Assembly (NCBI GenBank): GCA_018664485.1
Contig: JABJOE010000002.1
Location: 75,896 to 117,701, forward strand
DNA from: Candidatus Uhrbacteria bacterium
GTDB lineage: Bacteria; Patescibacteriota; Patescibacteriia; UBA9934
DNA length: 41,806 nucleotides
Direction of reading: 5' to 3'
Shown here piece by piece: positions 30,949 to 39,268 of this stretch. The notes under the pieces are model-generated. The model was not told the DNA's origin, did not search any database, and worked only from the letters and a program-made list of their open reading frames with translations. The translations under genes were made by a program, and so were the position numbers. Position 1 is the first letter of the stretch. The number at the start of each line of letters is the position of its first letter.

Positions 30949-31680
30949 CTAAGTCATCGACGCGAGCAGCTGCTCTTCCAACAGGTCTTTTTCGGTAATG
31001 ATCTGCAGAGCCTTCTGCTTACGCTCATCCATCAACTGCTCGGGCATCCAGATTACGTAGACGGCGTGTATTCCGTCTCTTGGCGAAACTGGTACGACTT
31101 TCACCACACGAAATCGTCTGCTCCTCGTTTGTAGGTATCGCTGGTAATCTGCTGAACTGGTCCACCTGTCACCTACGACGAGCTGGGAGATGGGGTACGC
31201 GTCACCGTGTGTGAAGATCTTCCTATGGAGCCGCTGAACGCTGTCACTCACGAAGATCACTACGACGTCAGGTTGGATGATTTGTTCCCAGCCGGTAATG
31301 ACCAAGAACGGGGCATCTTCTCTGCGTAGTGCATGTTCCTTGGCGAGAAATAGAGATCCGTCGCCATTCGTGAAGGGGACATGCAGTTTTGCATCTTCAC
31401 CGAAGCTGAGCGCGTACTTCCTTTCCATTGCGCGTCGAAAGTCTACCCAGCCTCCGTCACCGGTACAGTGACCGTGGAATTGTTGGCTGTCGGTCGCAAG
31501 TCGATGAGTGTCGCCCAGGAACATGAACTTTGGATCTCGGAAGACCCACACTTTCTGGCGACCTTCTGGCCCTTCTTCGGCCAGGGCTTTGAAGCGTCCA
31601 TGCGGATTTGGACACACAGCCGTCACTCCCGCGACGTGCATGTACAAAAAGTCCGGCGCCCTTGCTGTCTTTGCTGTCAT
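30949..31680 (-). CDS. Protein of unknown function, 243 aa
   Basis: Not recognised. Soluble, without signal peptide. Features are an N-terminal Cys/His segment (VAGVTAVCPNPHGRF), KVWVFRDPKFMFLGDTHRLA, DAPFLVITGWEQIIQPDVVVIFVSDSV in the middle and a charged C-terminal helix (DERKQKALQIITEKDLLEEQ). The alternation of beta and alpha segments suggests one compact domain. GAGG lies five bases before the ATG. GC-rich codon use. It is isolated between two operons, convergent to the hydrolase and divergent from ribE, with which it shares a roughly 160-base upstream region. Confidence 0.65.
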   Translation of the reverse strand: MTAKTARAPDFLYMHVAGVTAVCPNPHGRFKALAEEGPEGRQKVWVFRDPKFMFLGDTHRLATDSQQFHGHCTGDGGWVDFRRAMERKYALSFGEDAKLHVPFTNGDGSLFLAKEHALRREDAPFLVITGWEQIIQPDVVVIFVSDSVQRLHRKIFTHGDAYPISQLVVGDRWTSSADYQRYLQTRSRRFRVVKVVPVSPRDGIHAVYVIWMPEQLMDERKQKALQIITEKDLLEEQLLASMT

Positions 31681-31808
31681 CTAGACCTCACTTCCCTCAT
31701 TGAGGGTCGGATTGGTGCATATCTGATTCCTTCCTCTGCCTTTGCTCGGGTCTGTGCACAGATAGTTCGAGTTTTCGAACAAGATCACTTTCTCTCGCGG
31801 ACATGCCA

Positions 31809-31837
31809 TTGTCAAGCGCGCTTGGACAAGATAAGAT
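31809..31837 (+). promoter_or_regulatory. Promoter of ribE with overlapping inverted repeat
   Basis: TTGTCA (31809-31814), 17-base spacer, TAAGAT (31832-31837), 11 bases before the ribE ATG. The same DNA holds the inverted repeat TTGTC-AAGCGCGCTTG-GACAA, whose other strand gives TTGACA toward the unknown gene at 30949-31680. It could be an operator. No room for an FMN riboswitch. Confidence 0.6.
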
Positions 31838-31848
31838 GATTTATAGAT

Positions 31849-32475
31849 ATGTTTACTGGTATTTTAAAGGCGAAAGCCACTGTAGTTGAGCTCACTGACG
31901 CAACCGGGTTGCGTACTTTTGTGCTTGAGTTTGAAAAAGGAAACCTTGAAGAATTGAAAACCGGAGCGAGTATTTCAGTGGACGGAGTATGTTTAACAGC
32001 TGCCAAAATCGAGGGAGAACGAGTTTATTTTGATGCCATGGAAGAAACTTTGGTGCAGACTACCATCGGAGAGCTTGAAGTTGGAAGTGAGGTGAATGTA
32101 GAGCGATCATTTAAAGTGGGCGACGAAATCGGAGGCCATATTGTGTCAGGTCACGTTACCGGAAAGGCAAAAATTATCGATGTAGATGTTCCAGAAAATA
32201 ATCACGTGATCTCGTACGAGATTGAAAAGAAGTTCATGAAGTATGTTCTTCCAAAGGGATTTATTGCACTTAATGGGGCGAGTTTAACTATTGTCGACAC
32301 AGATCAGTCTGCCGGAACATTTAATGTACACCTCATTCCAGAGACATTAGACATAACAACATTCGGACAAAAGGTTGTTGGTGACAATATGAACTTTGAG
32401 ATCGATTCGCGTACCCAGGCGATCGTCGACACGGTAGAGAGGATGGTGCAGGAAGGTCAGATCGAAGGGAAATAA
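31849..32475 (+). CDS. ribE: Riboflavin synthase (RibE type)
   Basis: 208 residues with the two lumazine-binding halves expected of bacterial riboflavin synthase, which turns two 6,7-dimethyl-8-ribityllumazine into riboflavin. Visible are MFTGIL at the start, SISVDGVCLTA (about 43-53), then in the second half GDEIGGHIVSGHVTG (about 90-104), NGASLTIVD and FNVHLIPETLD. TAAGAT lies 11 bases before ATG, so the mRNA has little or no leader. The loop near residues 18-22 (TDATGLR) is coded by one of the GCAAC palindromes. ribH follows after 55 bases. No ribA, ribB or ribD in the window. Confidence 0.95.
   Translation: MFTGILKAKATVVELTDATGLRTFVLEFEKGNLEELKTGASISVDGVCLTAAKIEGERVYFDAMEETLVQTTIGELEVGSEVNVERSFKVGDEIGGHIVSGHVTGKAKIIDVDVPENNHVISYEIEKKFMKYVLPKGFIALNGASLTIVDTDQSAGTFNVHLIPETLDITTFGQKVVGDNMNFEIDSRTQAIVDTVERMVQEGQIEGK
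31898..31914. repeat. GCAAC/GTTGC palindrome inside ribE
   Basis: 17-bp palindrome with arms ACGCAACC and GGTTGCGT within the coding region of ribE. Same core as 5095-5119 and 27762-27782. Confidence 0.6.
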
Positions 32476-32530
32476 TCGAAACGACTTAACGACGCAATTA
32501 CTAAACGACTAAGTTACTTAACAACTTTTT

Positions 32531-32944
32531 ATGCCAAAACGTATCGGGCTCGTAATGGGTTCATTTCACAAAGAAGAAATCACAAAGATGCTCGAGGAAG
32601 CACGCATCACCGCTTTGAATAATAATTTGGAAATTGTAGAAGAGATTTGGGTTCCTGGATCTGTAGAGAAGCCGCTTGCAGTACAGACATTGTTGAAGCG
32701 TGATGATGTCGATGGTGTGGCGATGCTCGGTATTATCGAAAAGGGTGGGACGAAGCACGGATTTACAATGGGTCAGTCGTTGATGGATATTACAATGAAG
32801 TTGTCTCTTGATTACAGTAAGCCGGTTTGTCTTGGAGTGCTCGGGCCCGGTATTGAACCTGATCAAATTGAGCCACGACTTTTGCCGTATGCTAACAAGT
32901 CGATCGAGGCACTTTCAATGATGCTAAAACGTGAATGGAAATAG
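32531..32944 (+). CDS. ribH: 6,7-dimethyl-8-ribityllumazine synthase, archaeal-like
   Basis: 137 residues. It makes ribityllumazine, the substrate of RibE. The order of motifs is that of lumazine synthases: FHKEEITKML start, VPGSVEKPLAVQTLLK (about 41-56), GIIEKGGTKHGF with the catalytic-type His76, then LGVLGPGIEPDQIEPR. The GPG...Q...R ending and the short length are closer to archaeal RibH than to the usual bacterial form (GAVIRG.T.H, LT....QA..R). It has no Shine-Dalgarno sequence. It follows ribE in one operon. The start is the first ATG in the frame after the spacer. Confidence 0.88.
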   Translation: MPKRIGLVMGSFHKEEITKMLEEARITALNNNLEIVEEIWVPGSVEKPLAVQTLLKRDDVDGVAMLGIIEKGGTKHGFTMGQSLMDITMKLSLDYSKPVCLGVLGPGIEPDQIEPRLLPYANKSIEALSMMLKREWK

Positions 32945-32945
32945 T

Positions 32946-33314
32946 ATGTCTGAATTTCGTGAAGTACCACCGCTTCCTGAAGCGAGGGAATCGGAGTCGG
33001 TAACTCCAGCAAACTTGCTTGAAGATTTTGATGGTGCGCTTGCAGCCATTGCAAGTATCGAAGGTCAGTTTTGGATGGGTCAAATAAACGATAACCACGG
33101 TCATCCGAGCGCAGATCAAAGTAATTTACCTTGGGGTGTACGAGATGCGCTTATGTCAGGCAGTCCTCCAAATGTAGGTATAATCAATGGCCTGGCGGGA
33201 AATCGTCGATATTATGTAAGCCCGGATGGTACTGTAAAGATAAGTTCAAGACACACCATGGATGAAGAAACTCTAGCCAAGGCGAAGGCTTTGGGGATTG
33301 ATGAGTGGAAATAA
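32946..33314 (+). CDS. Protein of unknown function downstream of ribH
   Basis: 122 residues from ATG 32946, one base after the ribH stop; a GTG at 32931 inside ribH is the alternative. Soluble, with an acidic, Pro-rich N-terminus (MSEFREVPPLPEARE), a middle IASIEGQFWMGQINDNHGHPSAD and a C-terminal helix KAKALGIDEW. Not recognised. Codon use and coupling match the ribH operon, so it may be a lineage-specific gene carried in this operon and not tied to flavin. Confidence 0.65.
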   Translation: MSEFREVPPLPEARESESVTPANLLEDFDGALAAIASIEGQFWMGQINDNHGHPSADQSNLPWGVRDALMSGSPPNVGIINGLAGNRRYYVSPDGTVKISSRHTMDEETLAKAKALGIDEWK

Positions 33315-33329
33315 TTTAGATGCACAGAG

Positions 33330-33357
33330 CCCGCCTCCCGGAGTACCGGAGGGCGGG
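33330..33357. terminator. Bidirectional GC-rich terminator
   Basis: CCCGCCTCC.GG / CC.GGAGGGCGGG stem with an AGTA loop. On the plus strand TCTTTG follows, 16 bases after the stop at 33314. On the minus strand it follows the GNAT gene and is followed by CTCTGTGCATC. Confidence 0.75.
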
Positions 33358-33398
33358 TCTTTGACGTTGTAGGAGCTCAACACGAGGGCGTGAGCTGA

Positions 33399-34136
33399 TC
33401 AGTTCGGCTGCTCCAGAAGTGCGTGTGCGGTGGCAGCAGAGACAACGCAGAAGCACACTGTATCCCGTCGCGTACAATGTGTCGTGTTCTGTTCGGTGCT
33501 CGGCGCGCCAGTCTTTGCGGTCGGGCAACAGCAGGTCGCTGCATGCACAACGGGCGGGAGGCTTTCGAAGGGTACGACAACCATGCCCCGTCGTCTGCCG
33601 TGATCGACCACCTTGTTTTCCGTAGTAGTCATCAGAACCATGTCTCCACGAGCTTCGAATTCGCGAACCGCGGCTGAGAGCATACGCTCACAGATACGCA
33701 AGCGTGTCTTTCCGTAGCGCGCATCTTCATCTACGAAGATGGTTCCGATCTCGGTCCAGCTTACGCGGTGATCCACGAGATGCCAAGGGAAGAGGCAGCC
33801 AACGAAGGCTCCGGTCAATCGGTCGAAGGCGACGAAGACTCGACCTTCCTCGATAGCCGCACGAATGGACTTGCTGCTTTGCTCCAGGAGTGCTGACTCG
33901 CGGCGCGTGGCCTCGATCACACTTTGAATCCATACGTGATCATTAGGCGTCAGATCTGATCCGTGCCGAACGGCGATGCCAGGCGTGGGAACGATGCCGG
34001 TGAATCGAGTGAGTACGAGACTGGCAACCTGGGCCGTCTGAGAATGCGCGAGTCGTGTACGTGCTCGCAGCAGCAGTCCTCGGAGTGAGGCTCGCTGAGG
34101 AATGGGCTGGGCTTGTGCGGGCATTGGTGTCTCCAT
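33399..34136 (-). CDS. GNAT-family acetyltransferase-like protein with Cys-rich tail
   Basis: 245 residues. After a basic N-terminal 60 residues comes a GNAT-like core: VFVAFDRLTGAFVGCLFPWHLV, SWTEIGTIFVDEDARYGKTRLRICERMLSAAV (strand 4 and the pyrophosphate loop, here ARYGKTR in place of R.xGxG/A), and MVLMTTTENKVVDHGRRRGM. Such enzymes use acetyl-CoA to modify amines. The last 50 residues carry six Cys (ATCCCP, THC, VCFC) and no known motif. A promoter TTGCAG, 17 bases, TATAAC (34297-34269, minus) gives a 125-base leader. No Shine-Dalgarno sequence. The substrate is unknown. Confidence 0.7.
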   Translation of the reverse strand: METPMPAQAQPIPQRASLRGLLLRARTRLAHSQTAQVASLVLTRFTGIVPTPGIAVRHGSDLTPNDHVWIQSVIEATRRESALLEQSSKSIRAAIEEGRVFVAFDRLTGAFVGCLFPWHLVDHRVSWTEIGTIFVDEDARYGKTRLRICERMLSAAVREFEARGDMVLMTTTENKVVDHGRRRGMVVVPFESLPPVVHAATCCCPTAKTGAPSTEQNTTHCTRRDTVCFCVVSAATAHALLEQPN

Positions 34137-34268
34137 CGGGTTAAACGAAAAGCACTCCCGAGAGGGAGGCTTGCTTTTGCTTACTTACAGGCAAATAGAA
34201 CAAGGCATCCCTCAAGAGAGGCGCTTCTTAGTCTTCTTTGTAAGTCCTGTATAGATCATAGCTCCTTT

Positions 34269-34297
34269 GTTATATCGGACTTTGCAAAAACCTGCAA
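34269..34297 (-). promoter_or_regulatory. Promoter of the GNAT-like gene
   Basis: Minus strand: TTGCAG (34297-34292), 17-base spacer, TATAAC (34274-34269). It overlaps the region upstream of the divergent aspartoacylase-family gene, whose TATTAT is at 34321-34326. Confidence 0.6.
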
Positions 34298-34337
34298 GCC
34301 TTTTGTTTTTATGGTGTTTCTATTATGCTCCGGATAT

Positions 34338-35213
34338 ATGATCGAAGAAATCAAAGAATCTATTTGGAAAGTAGTCACTGACAAGGTAGGTCCAACTGTT
34401 ACCGTCATTGGTGGAACGCATGGGAATGAGCTTACAGGTATTGAAGTTGTGAAGAAGTTAAAGGCGCAATTTGGGGCAGGAGAGATAAAGCTATCTTCCG
34501 GTACAGTGTTCCTGATGCTTGGCAATTTAAAGGCGATGGAGATTAATCAGCGTTGGTCTGGCGATCATCGAGATCTTAATCGTCAGTTTTATAACGAGCG
34601 AATTGAGTCAGAACCGGATGGTACATATGAGGATTCTCGTATGCGTGAAATGCTACCAATTTTAAAAGAATCAGATATTAGTTTAGATATTCATTCTGCT
34701 AACAAGCCTTGCGAGCCATTTTTATGCAGCGCATCGTCAGCAAAACACGACCTTGTAACGAGATGGTTTAAAGCAAAAAAGATTGTCACAGATCCGAATT
34801 ATGTTTTGGGAGGTCAAGCGGTTGCAACAGATGAGTACGTTGACCTTCAAGGTGGCGTCGGTGTGTGTTACGAAACTGGTTTGGCAACTGATACATCCAG
34901 AATAGACGAAGTGATTGTAGATATTCTAAATGTATTGCGCGATCAGGGGATGATCAACGATGGCGTTGTGCTTCCGGATATTACACAAAATGAAACCTAC
35001 GAGTTAGTTGAAGCTATCGTGCTAACGGAGGACGGGTTTGAATATAAGATAGAGGGTGGTTCGTTCACTCCTTTCGTAGCTGGAGAGATTGTTGGTATCC
35101 ACGGTGATGGTAAGGAGATAAAACCGGACTTTGATGGTGTAATAATTTTTCCAAAACCAAAAGACCACTGGGTAAGCGGTCTTCCGATAGGTTACTTGGC
35201 AAAGATAATTTAA
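34338..35213 (+). CDS. Aspartoacylase/succinylglutamate desuccinylase-family zinc hydrolase
   Basis: 291 residues from ATG 34338. The frame opens at 34113, but the extension overlaps the promoter region and codes a basic, unpatterned stretch. Zinc ligands are visible as GGTHGNE (His28, Glu31) and DIHS (His119). The substrate loop RDLNRQF (about 78-84) and the late GGVGVCYETG (Glu) match aspartoacylase-type members, which cut N-acyl amino acids. TATTAT lies 11 bases before ATG, so the leader is very short. Its end overlaps the convergent oxidoreductase gene by four bases. The natural substrate is not shown by the sequence. Confidence 0.88.
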   Translation: MIEEIKESIWKVVTDKVGPTVTVIGGTHGNELTGIEVVKKLKAQFGAGEIKLSSGTVFLMLGNLKAMEINQRWSGDHRDLNRQFYNERIESEPDGTYEDSRMREMLPILKESDISLDIHSANKPCEPFLCSASSAKHDLVTRWFKAKKIVTDPNYVLGGQAVATDEYVDLQGGVGVCYETGLATDTSRIDEVIVDILNVLRDQGMINDGVVLPDITQNETYELVEAIVLTEDGFEYKIEGGSFTPFVAGEIVGIHGDGKEIKPDFDGVIIFPKPKDHWVSGLPIGYLAKII

Positions 35214-36298
35214 ACCTCGACCCAATCGCTATTTTCTCGCGCGCTCTTGTAGCAGGCATGGGCAATTTCAAACGCACGTAGGCCGTCATATATAGAAGGT
35301 GATGGTTTTGTGTCTGAAAGAAGGTTCCGCATAAACCAGTAGTCCTGTATAGCATAGTAATCACTCATAAAGAGCAGGTCTTCTCGCCGAGAGATGTCTT
35401 TAAATAGGGGTTCATCTGAGAGCATTGCGAACAGGTCATTTTTTTCATATTTCTTCTCGGCTTCTTGGTCCCGTACGTTGATGTGATGCATCGCGTAGTC
35501 TTGCAAGGTGACAAGAGATTTATTGAAGAAGATTTCAAATGATCGCACAGACGTATGCGCTGGAATGTCATGCCACATATGCGTCATCGTTGCAGTTTGA
35601 CCAGACTCAAACTCAATACGAATTTCAATAAAGTCTTCAATTCCTTCGTAGCTATGATGATTACGCTGCGTTGCTGAAACTCGTTTAATTTTTCCGAAAA
35701 GATGCTCAAAAAGATCGATGTCATGAATACCGTGCTCAATCAAAACGCCAGCGCCAGCTTGTTTAACGTCGGATCGCCAGTCTGTGTAATGCTGTATCCC
35801 GCTTATTGGAAATTTTTGGTCATCACGCAGACTTATATGTCGAAGAGGGGAATTATCAGATTGTTTGTCTAGGATTTTTTTCAACGCTACATAGGTTGGG
35901 GCATATCGAAGTACGAAACCGACTTGATGCGGAGCTGAGCTGTTAGTAAGAATTTCGTGTACTTCGTGTGCTTGTTCGAGTGTTACCGCAAATGGCTTTT
36001 CACAAAAAACGGCTTTTCCTTTTTTGGTAGCTTTGCGGATTATGTCGATATGAAATTTTGTTGGAACACAGCTGAAAACGACATTGATATTTGGATCGTC
36101 CAGAATTTTGTCGACGTCATCTGTGGTAAGTGGGATATCGTAATCACTGGCAACAGCTTTTGCTGCTTCAAGATTTTTGTCTGCGATTGCTGCAAGTTTA
36201 ACTTTTCCGCCAAACATGGATGCAGTGAGTCGAATGCTGCGAGCATGTTCTCGACCAATGTAGCCTGCGCCAATTATTCCGATATTAAGTTCATTCAT
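35210..36298 (-). CDS. Gfo/Idh/MocA-family oxidoreductase
   Basis: 362 residues. Rossmann motif GIIGAGYIGREH (7-18), the conserved FCEKPFAVT (EKP, about 96-104), and GAGVLIEHGIHDIDLFEHLFG (about 181-201) with the catalytic-type His. It oxidises or reduces a sugar or cyclitol with NAD(P). TATACT stands 12 bases before the ATG (36316-36311, minus). It is a single gene, convergent with the aspartoacylase-family gene and next to a glycosyltransferase gene. The sugar is not readable. Confidence 0.9.
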   Translation of the reverse strand: MNELNIGIIGAGYIGREHARSIRLTASMFGGKVKLAAIADKNLEAAKAVASDYDIPLTTDDVDKILDDPNINVVFSCVPTKFHIDIIRKATKKGKAVFCEKPFAVTLEQAHEVHEILTNSSAPHQVGFVLRYAPTYVALKKILDKQSDNSPLRHISLRDDQKFPISGIQHYTDWRSDVKQAGAGVLIEHGIHDIDLFEHLFGKIKRVSATQRNHHSYEGIEDFIEIRIEFESGQTATMTHMWHDIPAHTSVRSFEIFFNKSLVTLQDYAMHHINVRDQEAEKKYEKNDLFAMLSDEPLFKDISRREDLLFMSDYYAIQDYWFMRNLLSDTKPSPSIYDGLRAFEIAHACYKSARENSDWVEV

Positions 36299-36354
36299 AT
36301 GTTTCGGTTGAGTATAGATTTTCCAAAGGATATCAAATTTTATAGATGCACGAA

Positions 36355-36381
36355 GGCGCGAGGGTGGAGTTCCCTCGCGCC
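36355..36381 (-). terminator. Hairpin after the GT81-like gene
   Basis: GGCGCGAGGG (36355-36364)/CCCTCGCGCC (36372-36381), perfect 10-bp stem. On the minus strand TTCGTGCATC follows, then TATAAAATTT. Confidence 0.65.
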
Positions 36382-36399
36382 ACGGAGCGGTTGTGCTCT

Positions 36400-37413
36400 T
36401 TAGCCGCCGGCAAGACGCGTAGCAAGACGAATGTCTTGCACTGACGGGAGGATCCTGTCGCGTGGCAGGTCCTCAAGATGCGATGAGGTACCCGTACTTG
36501 ATGGTATGTAGCTCCTCATCGGGCCGAGGGTGTTGAACGCCCCTATCTCTGGGTAGCCAAGCAGACCATGGTGTCCCCGTGTTGTACGCAGCAAGTCACT
36601 TACGAATCCGATGATTGTTGTGTACATGCGCGTGTGTACAGCGTCTGAGTTTGCGTCATCGACCAGTGGAACGGAGAGTGCCACTTCGCCGAAGGCACGT
36701 AGACTCCTACGCCTCCACATGATGTGTATGAGCATGGCGATCTCGACGCCATAGCGACTAGCGAAGCGCATTTCTCGCAGAACCTTCCAGGGCACGATGA
36801 CCTGTCCGCACAGTGGCCACTCCAGCGCACCGATGTTGAACAGTTCTGTGTTGTTGAGGTAGGCGATTACGCCCTCGTTCTGCCTTCCTTGTGCTGCGAG
36901 CTTGATGATGTCTGGTCGATCCTCACGCCATACATGCCACCCAGCAAGCAGGCACCCAACCGGGTTTACGGCATCGAGGTTTGCGATGTCGGCATCCAGG
37001 AAGATCACCGGTGCGTCATCGGGCACGCCCAGATGTTCGAGTACGAGTACTCCCATGAACATGGCGAATCCCTTTCCGCTCAGGTCACTTTCGTCGATTC
37101 TGAACTTGCTCATTGTGGCGAGCGTATGCGGGACGAGGCCCAGTGCCTCATCCTGGGTCCAAACCGTGGCTGCGTTGGTATTTCGCGCAACAGCCTCGGT
37201 GTTGTCATCGCTTCCGTTGACGATCACGTGGATACGTTTTTTCGGGAAGCCAAGTCTGACCAGGTGAACGATGGTTGCAGCGATGCTTCCGGCCTTGTTC
37301 TTCGCCGGGATCACTACGTGGGCATCACTTGGCACCAGATCGTCTACAAGGAGCCCGAGGACCGGACCTACCCTTGATGCATCCAGTCGCCGAACCTGAT
37401 TAGTTGTAGTCAT
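36400..37413 (-). CDS. Glycosyltransferase, GT81-like (GT-A fold)
   Basis: 337 residues. The GT-A core has HVVIPAKNKAGSIAATIVHL (about 33-52), VIVNGSDDNTEAVA, SGKGFAMFMGVLV, FLDADIANLD (metal-binding DxD type, about 138-147) and CGQVIVPWKVLREMRFASRYGVEIAMLI, the last resembling the acceptor-loop segment of glucosyl-3-phosphoglycerate synthases. It should transfer a sugar from a nucleotide donor. A clear GGAGGAG lies six bases before ATG. GC-rich codon use and its own hairpin place it in the isolated-gene class. Gfo/Idh/MocA next door is on the same strand but separated by the terminator. Acceptor unknown. Confidence 0.8.
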   Translation of the reverse strand: MTTTNQVRRLDASRVGPVLGLLVDDLVPSDAHVVIPAKNKAGSIAATIVHLVRLGFPKKRIHVIVNGSDDNTEAVARNTNAATVWTQDEALGLVPHTLATMSKFRIDESDLSGKGFAMFMGVLVLEHLGVPDDAPVIFLDADIANLDAVNPVGCLLAGWHVWREDRPDIIKLAAQGRQNEGVIAYLNNTELFNIGALEWPLCGQVIVPWKVLREMRFASRYGVEIAMLIHIMWRRRSLRAFGEVALSVPLVDDANSDAVHTRMYTTIIGFVSDLLRTTRGHHGLLGYPEIGAFNTLGPMRSYIPSSTGTSSHLEDLPRDRILPSVQDIRLATRLAGG

Positions 37414-37755
37414 GGTTGTCTCCTCCGGTGAATTGGTGATGGTCGAGAGTCGACCGATCTATTTGATACACTAAGGCTTTTAAGATGGGTCTGCAATAGT
37501 AGTTCGGCAGTTTTTGTGGAAAAGAAAAACTAGCCTATTCTCACAGTATAAAAACGCTATCGTGCTGTCTGGATTTCCCCGGCAGATTCGCACTTACAGG
37601 CAGGTATCTGCAGTGGTACACTATGTTTACTATGCCATGAAGTGAATGTTCGATAGAAAACTGCTCGGTTTTCCGGTCGGAATTAAAAAGGTATAGCAGA
37701 AAACAGTTATAATTCATTCGCAGACGATTGTCTGATTGAACATCTACTTCAGGGT
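37414..37755. other. Intergenic region with divergent upstream signals
   Basis: No gene seen. It holds the leader and promoter of the glycosyltransferase gene (GGAGGAG at its near end) and, for the kinase gene, TATAAT (37708-37713) 42 bases before the ATG without a clear -35. CAGGCAGGTATCTGCAGTG near 37601 is a small imperfect hairpin. Confidence 0.5.
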
Positions 37756-38775
37756 ATGCAAGATATTCCAAAGATTGTTTTAGAAGCTTACGACTTAGGC
37801 CCAATCGATAGGGTTACTAAGGTGTCAGACGGTCTTATTCATCAGACGTATAAGGTTGAGTCGATGGCTGGTGATTTTATTTTGCAGCGCTTACATCCTT
37901 TGTTGGGAACTTCAGAAATCGGCCAGGACTTTTTCGCAGTCACTACACATTTGAATAATGAAGGGTTTCCGGCGCCTGAGGCTGTACTTGGTATGGGTGG
38001 GGAAGTCTTAGTGAATGATGGTGAGTACAATTGGCGGATGCAGACTTATATCGATGGCCGCACATATAGCAAGCTTGATAATCCGTATGTGGCGAAGGAA
38101 GCTGGGGCGATATATGGGCGCTTGCACAAGTCTCTCGCCTCAATGGACTATGAATTTCAGTCAGAGTTGAAATTGCATGAAACAGAAAAGATTTTTGCAG
38201 AGTTTCAGGAGGTTATTGGGAATTGGGGCGGAGATATAGGGCTAAAGGAGAGCGTACGTGATGAGGTCGATTTTATTTTAGAGCATCTTCCAAAGCAATT
38301 TCTTCCTAGCGGTCTTCCGCAGCGAGTGATCCACGGAGATCCAAAGATTTCCAATATTTTATTTAAAGGTGGGGAGGCTGTTGGAGTTATAGATTTAGAT
38401 ACTTGCAATAATCACACGGTACTAGTTGATGTTGGGGACGCTTTTCGTTCATGGTGTGGGAGAGATGAAGATGATTCTCAGAATGCTTTCAACCTTGAAT
38501 TGTTTGAGGCTGGATGGCTTGGGTACATAGGTACGGCCGGCGACTTTCTGACAGACGAAGAGCGGAGCTTGGTACCACGGGCGATTAGCTGCATCACCTT
38601 AGAGCTTGCAGCACGGTTTTTAAAAGATGTTTTCGATGATTCTTACTTTGGATGGGATGCTGAGCGCTACGCTTCTCGCCGTGAGCATAATTTGGCTCGA
38701 GTACGTGGGCAGATTGCTCTATATAAGGACTTGCAGGACAAACTTGGGGACGTTAATAGAATTGTGCAGCGATAA
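37756..38775 (+). CDS. Phosphotransferase-family kinase, NahK-like (N-acetylhexosamine 1-kinase)
   Basis: 339 residues, the length of NahK. VSDGLIHQTYKVE and GDFILQRLHPLLG (about 23-54) match the start of N-acetylhexosamine 1-kinases (GLIN.TY.V, YVLQRIN). VIHGDPKISNILF (catalytic loop with Asp, about 193-205) and GVIDLDT (metal Asp, about 212-218) are the APH-family motifs. It would phosphorylate HexNAc at C1 with ATP in a salvage route, feeding UDP-sugar synthesis. The start has only a weak AGGG. ArfB follows four bases after its stop. Homoserine or aminoglycoside kinase activity is less likely. Confidence 0.8.
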   Translation: MQDIPKIVLEAYDLGPIDRVTKVSDGLIHQTYKVESMAGDFILQRLHPLLGTSEIGQDFFAVTTHLNNEGFPAPEAVLGMGGEVLVNDGEYNWRMQTYIDGRTYSKLDNPYVAKEAGAIYGRLHKSLASMDYEFQSELKLHETEKIFAEFQEVIGNWGGDIGLKESVRDEVDFILEHLPKQFLPSGLPQRVIHGDPKISNILFKGGEAVGVIDLDTCNNHTVLVDVGDAFRSWCGRDEDDSQNAFNLELFEAGWLGYIGTAGDFLTDEERSLVPRAISCITLELAARFLKDVFDDSYFGWDAERYASRREHNLARVRGQIALYKDLQDKLGDVNRIVQR

Positions 38776-38779
38776 ACAT

Positions 38780-39193
38780 ATGTTTGATTGGGAGAGTGGC
38801 GTTATTCCTGACTCAGAGATTGCACTTAAAGCAACTCGTGGGGGAGGGCCTGGAGGACAGGCTGTAAATAAGACGTCGAATAATATCGAGGCACGTTGGT
38901 GTATTGGTGACTCTCAAGTTTTAAGCGAGGGGGAGAAAACTCGTGTACGCGAAGCCGGTCGTAAGGTAACAGGACAGGATGAATTGATTTTCCGATGCCA
39001 AAGTGAACGGTCTCAAATGCAGAATATTCAGGAAGCAAAGGATCGTTTAAATGAATTTGTGCGCAATGCACTTACTCCGCAAAAGAAACGCAGAGCTACG
39101 AAGAAGTCATGGGGCGTAAAAACTCGAGAACGTGAAAGTAATGAAAAAGATAGTCGTAAGAAGCGTGATCGAAAGTTTAGAGGGGATTATTAA
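38780..39193 (+). CDS. arfB: Peptidyl-tRNA hydrolase ArfB (ribosome rescue)
   Basis: 137 residues from ATG 38780; the frame opens at 38627 inside the kinase gene, but only this start fits the family. It holds TRGGGPGGQAVNKTSNNIEARW (GGQ at 25-27), the codon-independent release-factor catalytic loop, and a long basic tail (PQKKRRATKKSWGVKTRE... ending KKRDRKFRGDY) that enters the empty mRNA channel of stalled ribosomes. No stop-codon recognition domain, so it is not RF1/RF2. It is in an operon with the NahK-like kinase and ends before a strong terminator. Confidence 0.93.
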   Translation: MFDWESGVIPDSEIALKATRGGGPGGQAVNKTSNNIEARWCIGDSQVLSEGEKTRVREAGRKVTGQDELIFRCQSERSQMQNIQEAKDRLNEFVRNALTPQKKRRATKKSWGVKTRERESNEKDSRKKRDRKFRGDY

Positions 39194-39242
39194 ATTGTAG
39201 AAAGTTTGTAGGTAGGGGTGGGAAAAATTTTAAAAACACACA

Positions 39243-39268
39243 CGCCGCGGACAAGGTCCGCGGCGTTT
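39243..39268 (+). terminator. Strong terminator after arfB
   Basis: Perfect 10-bp GC stem CGCCGCGGAC (39243-39252)/GTCCGCGGCG (39256-39265), loop AAG, then TTT. Confidence 0.85.

Noticed and set aside
31680-31849. FMN riboswitch upstream of ribE
   Set aside because: The promoter lies 11 bases before ATG, leaving no leader.
34113-34337. Long N-terminus of the aspartoacylase-family protein
   Set aside because: It overlaps divergent promoters and the family starts at MIEEIKES.
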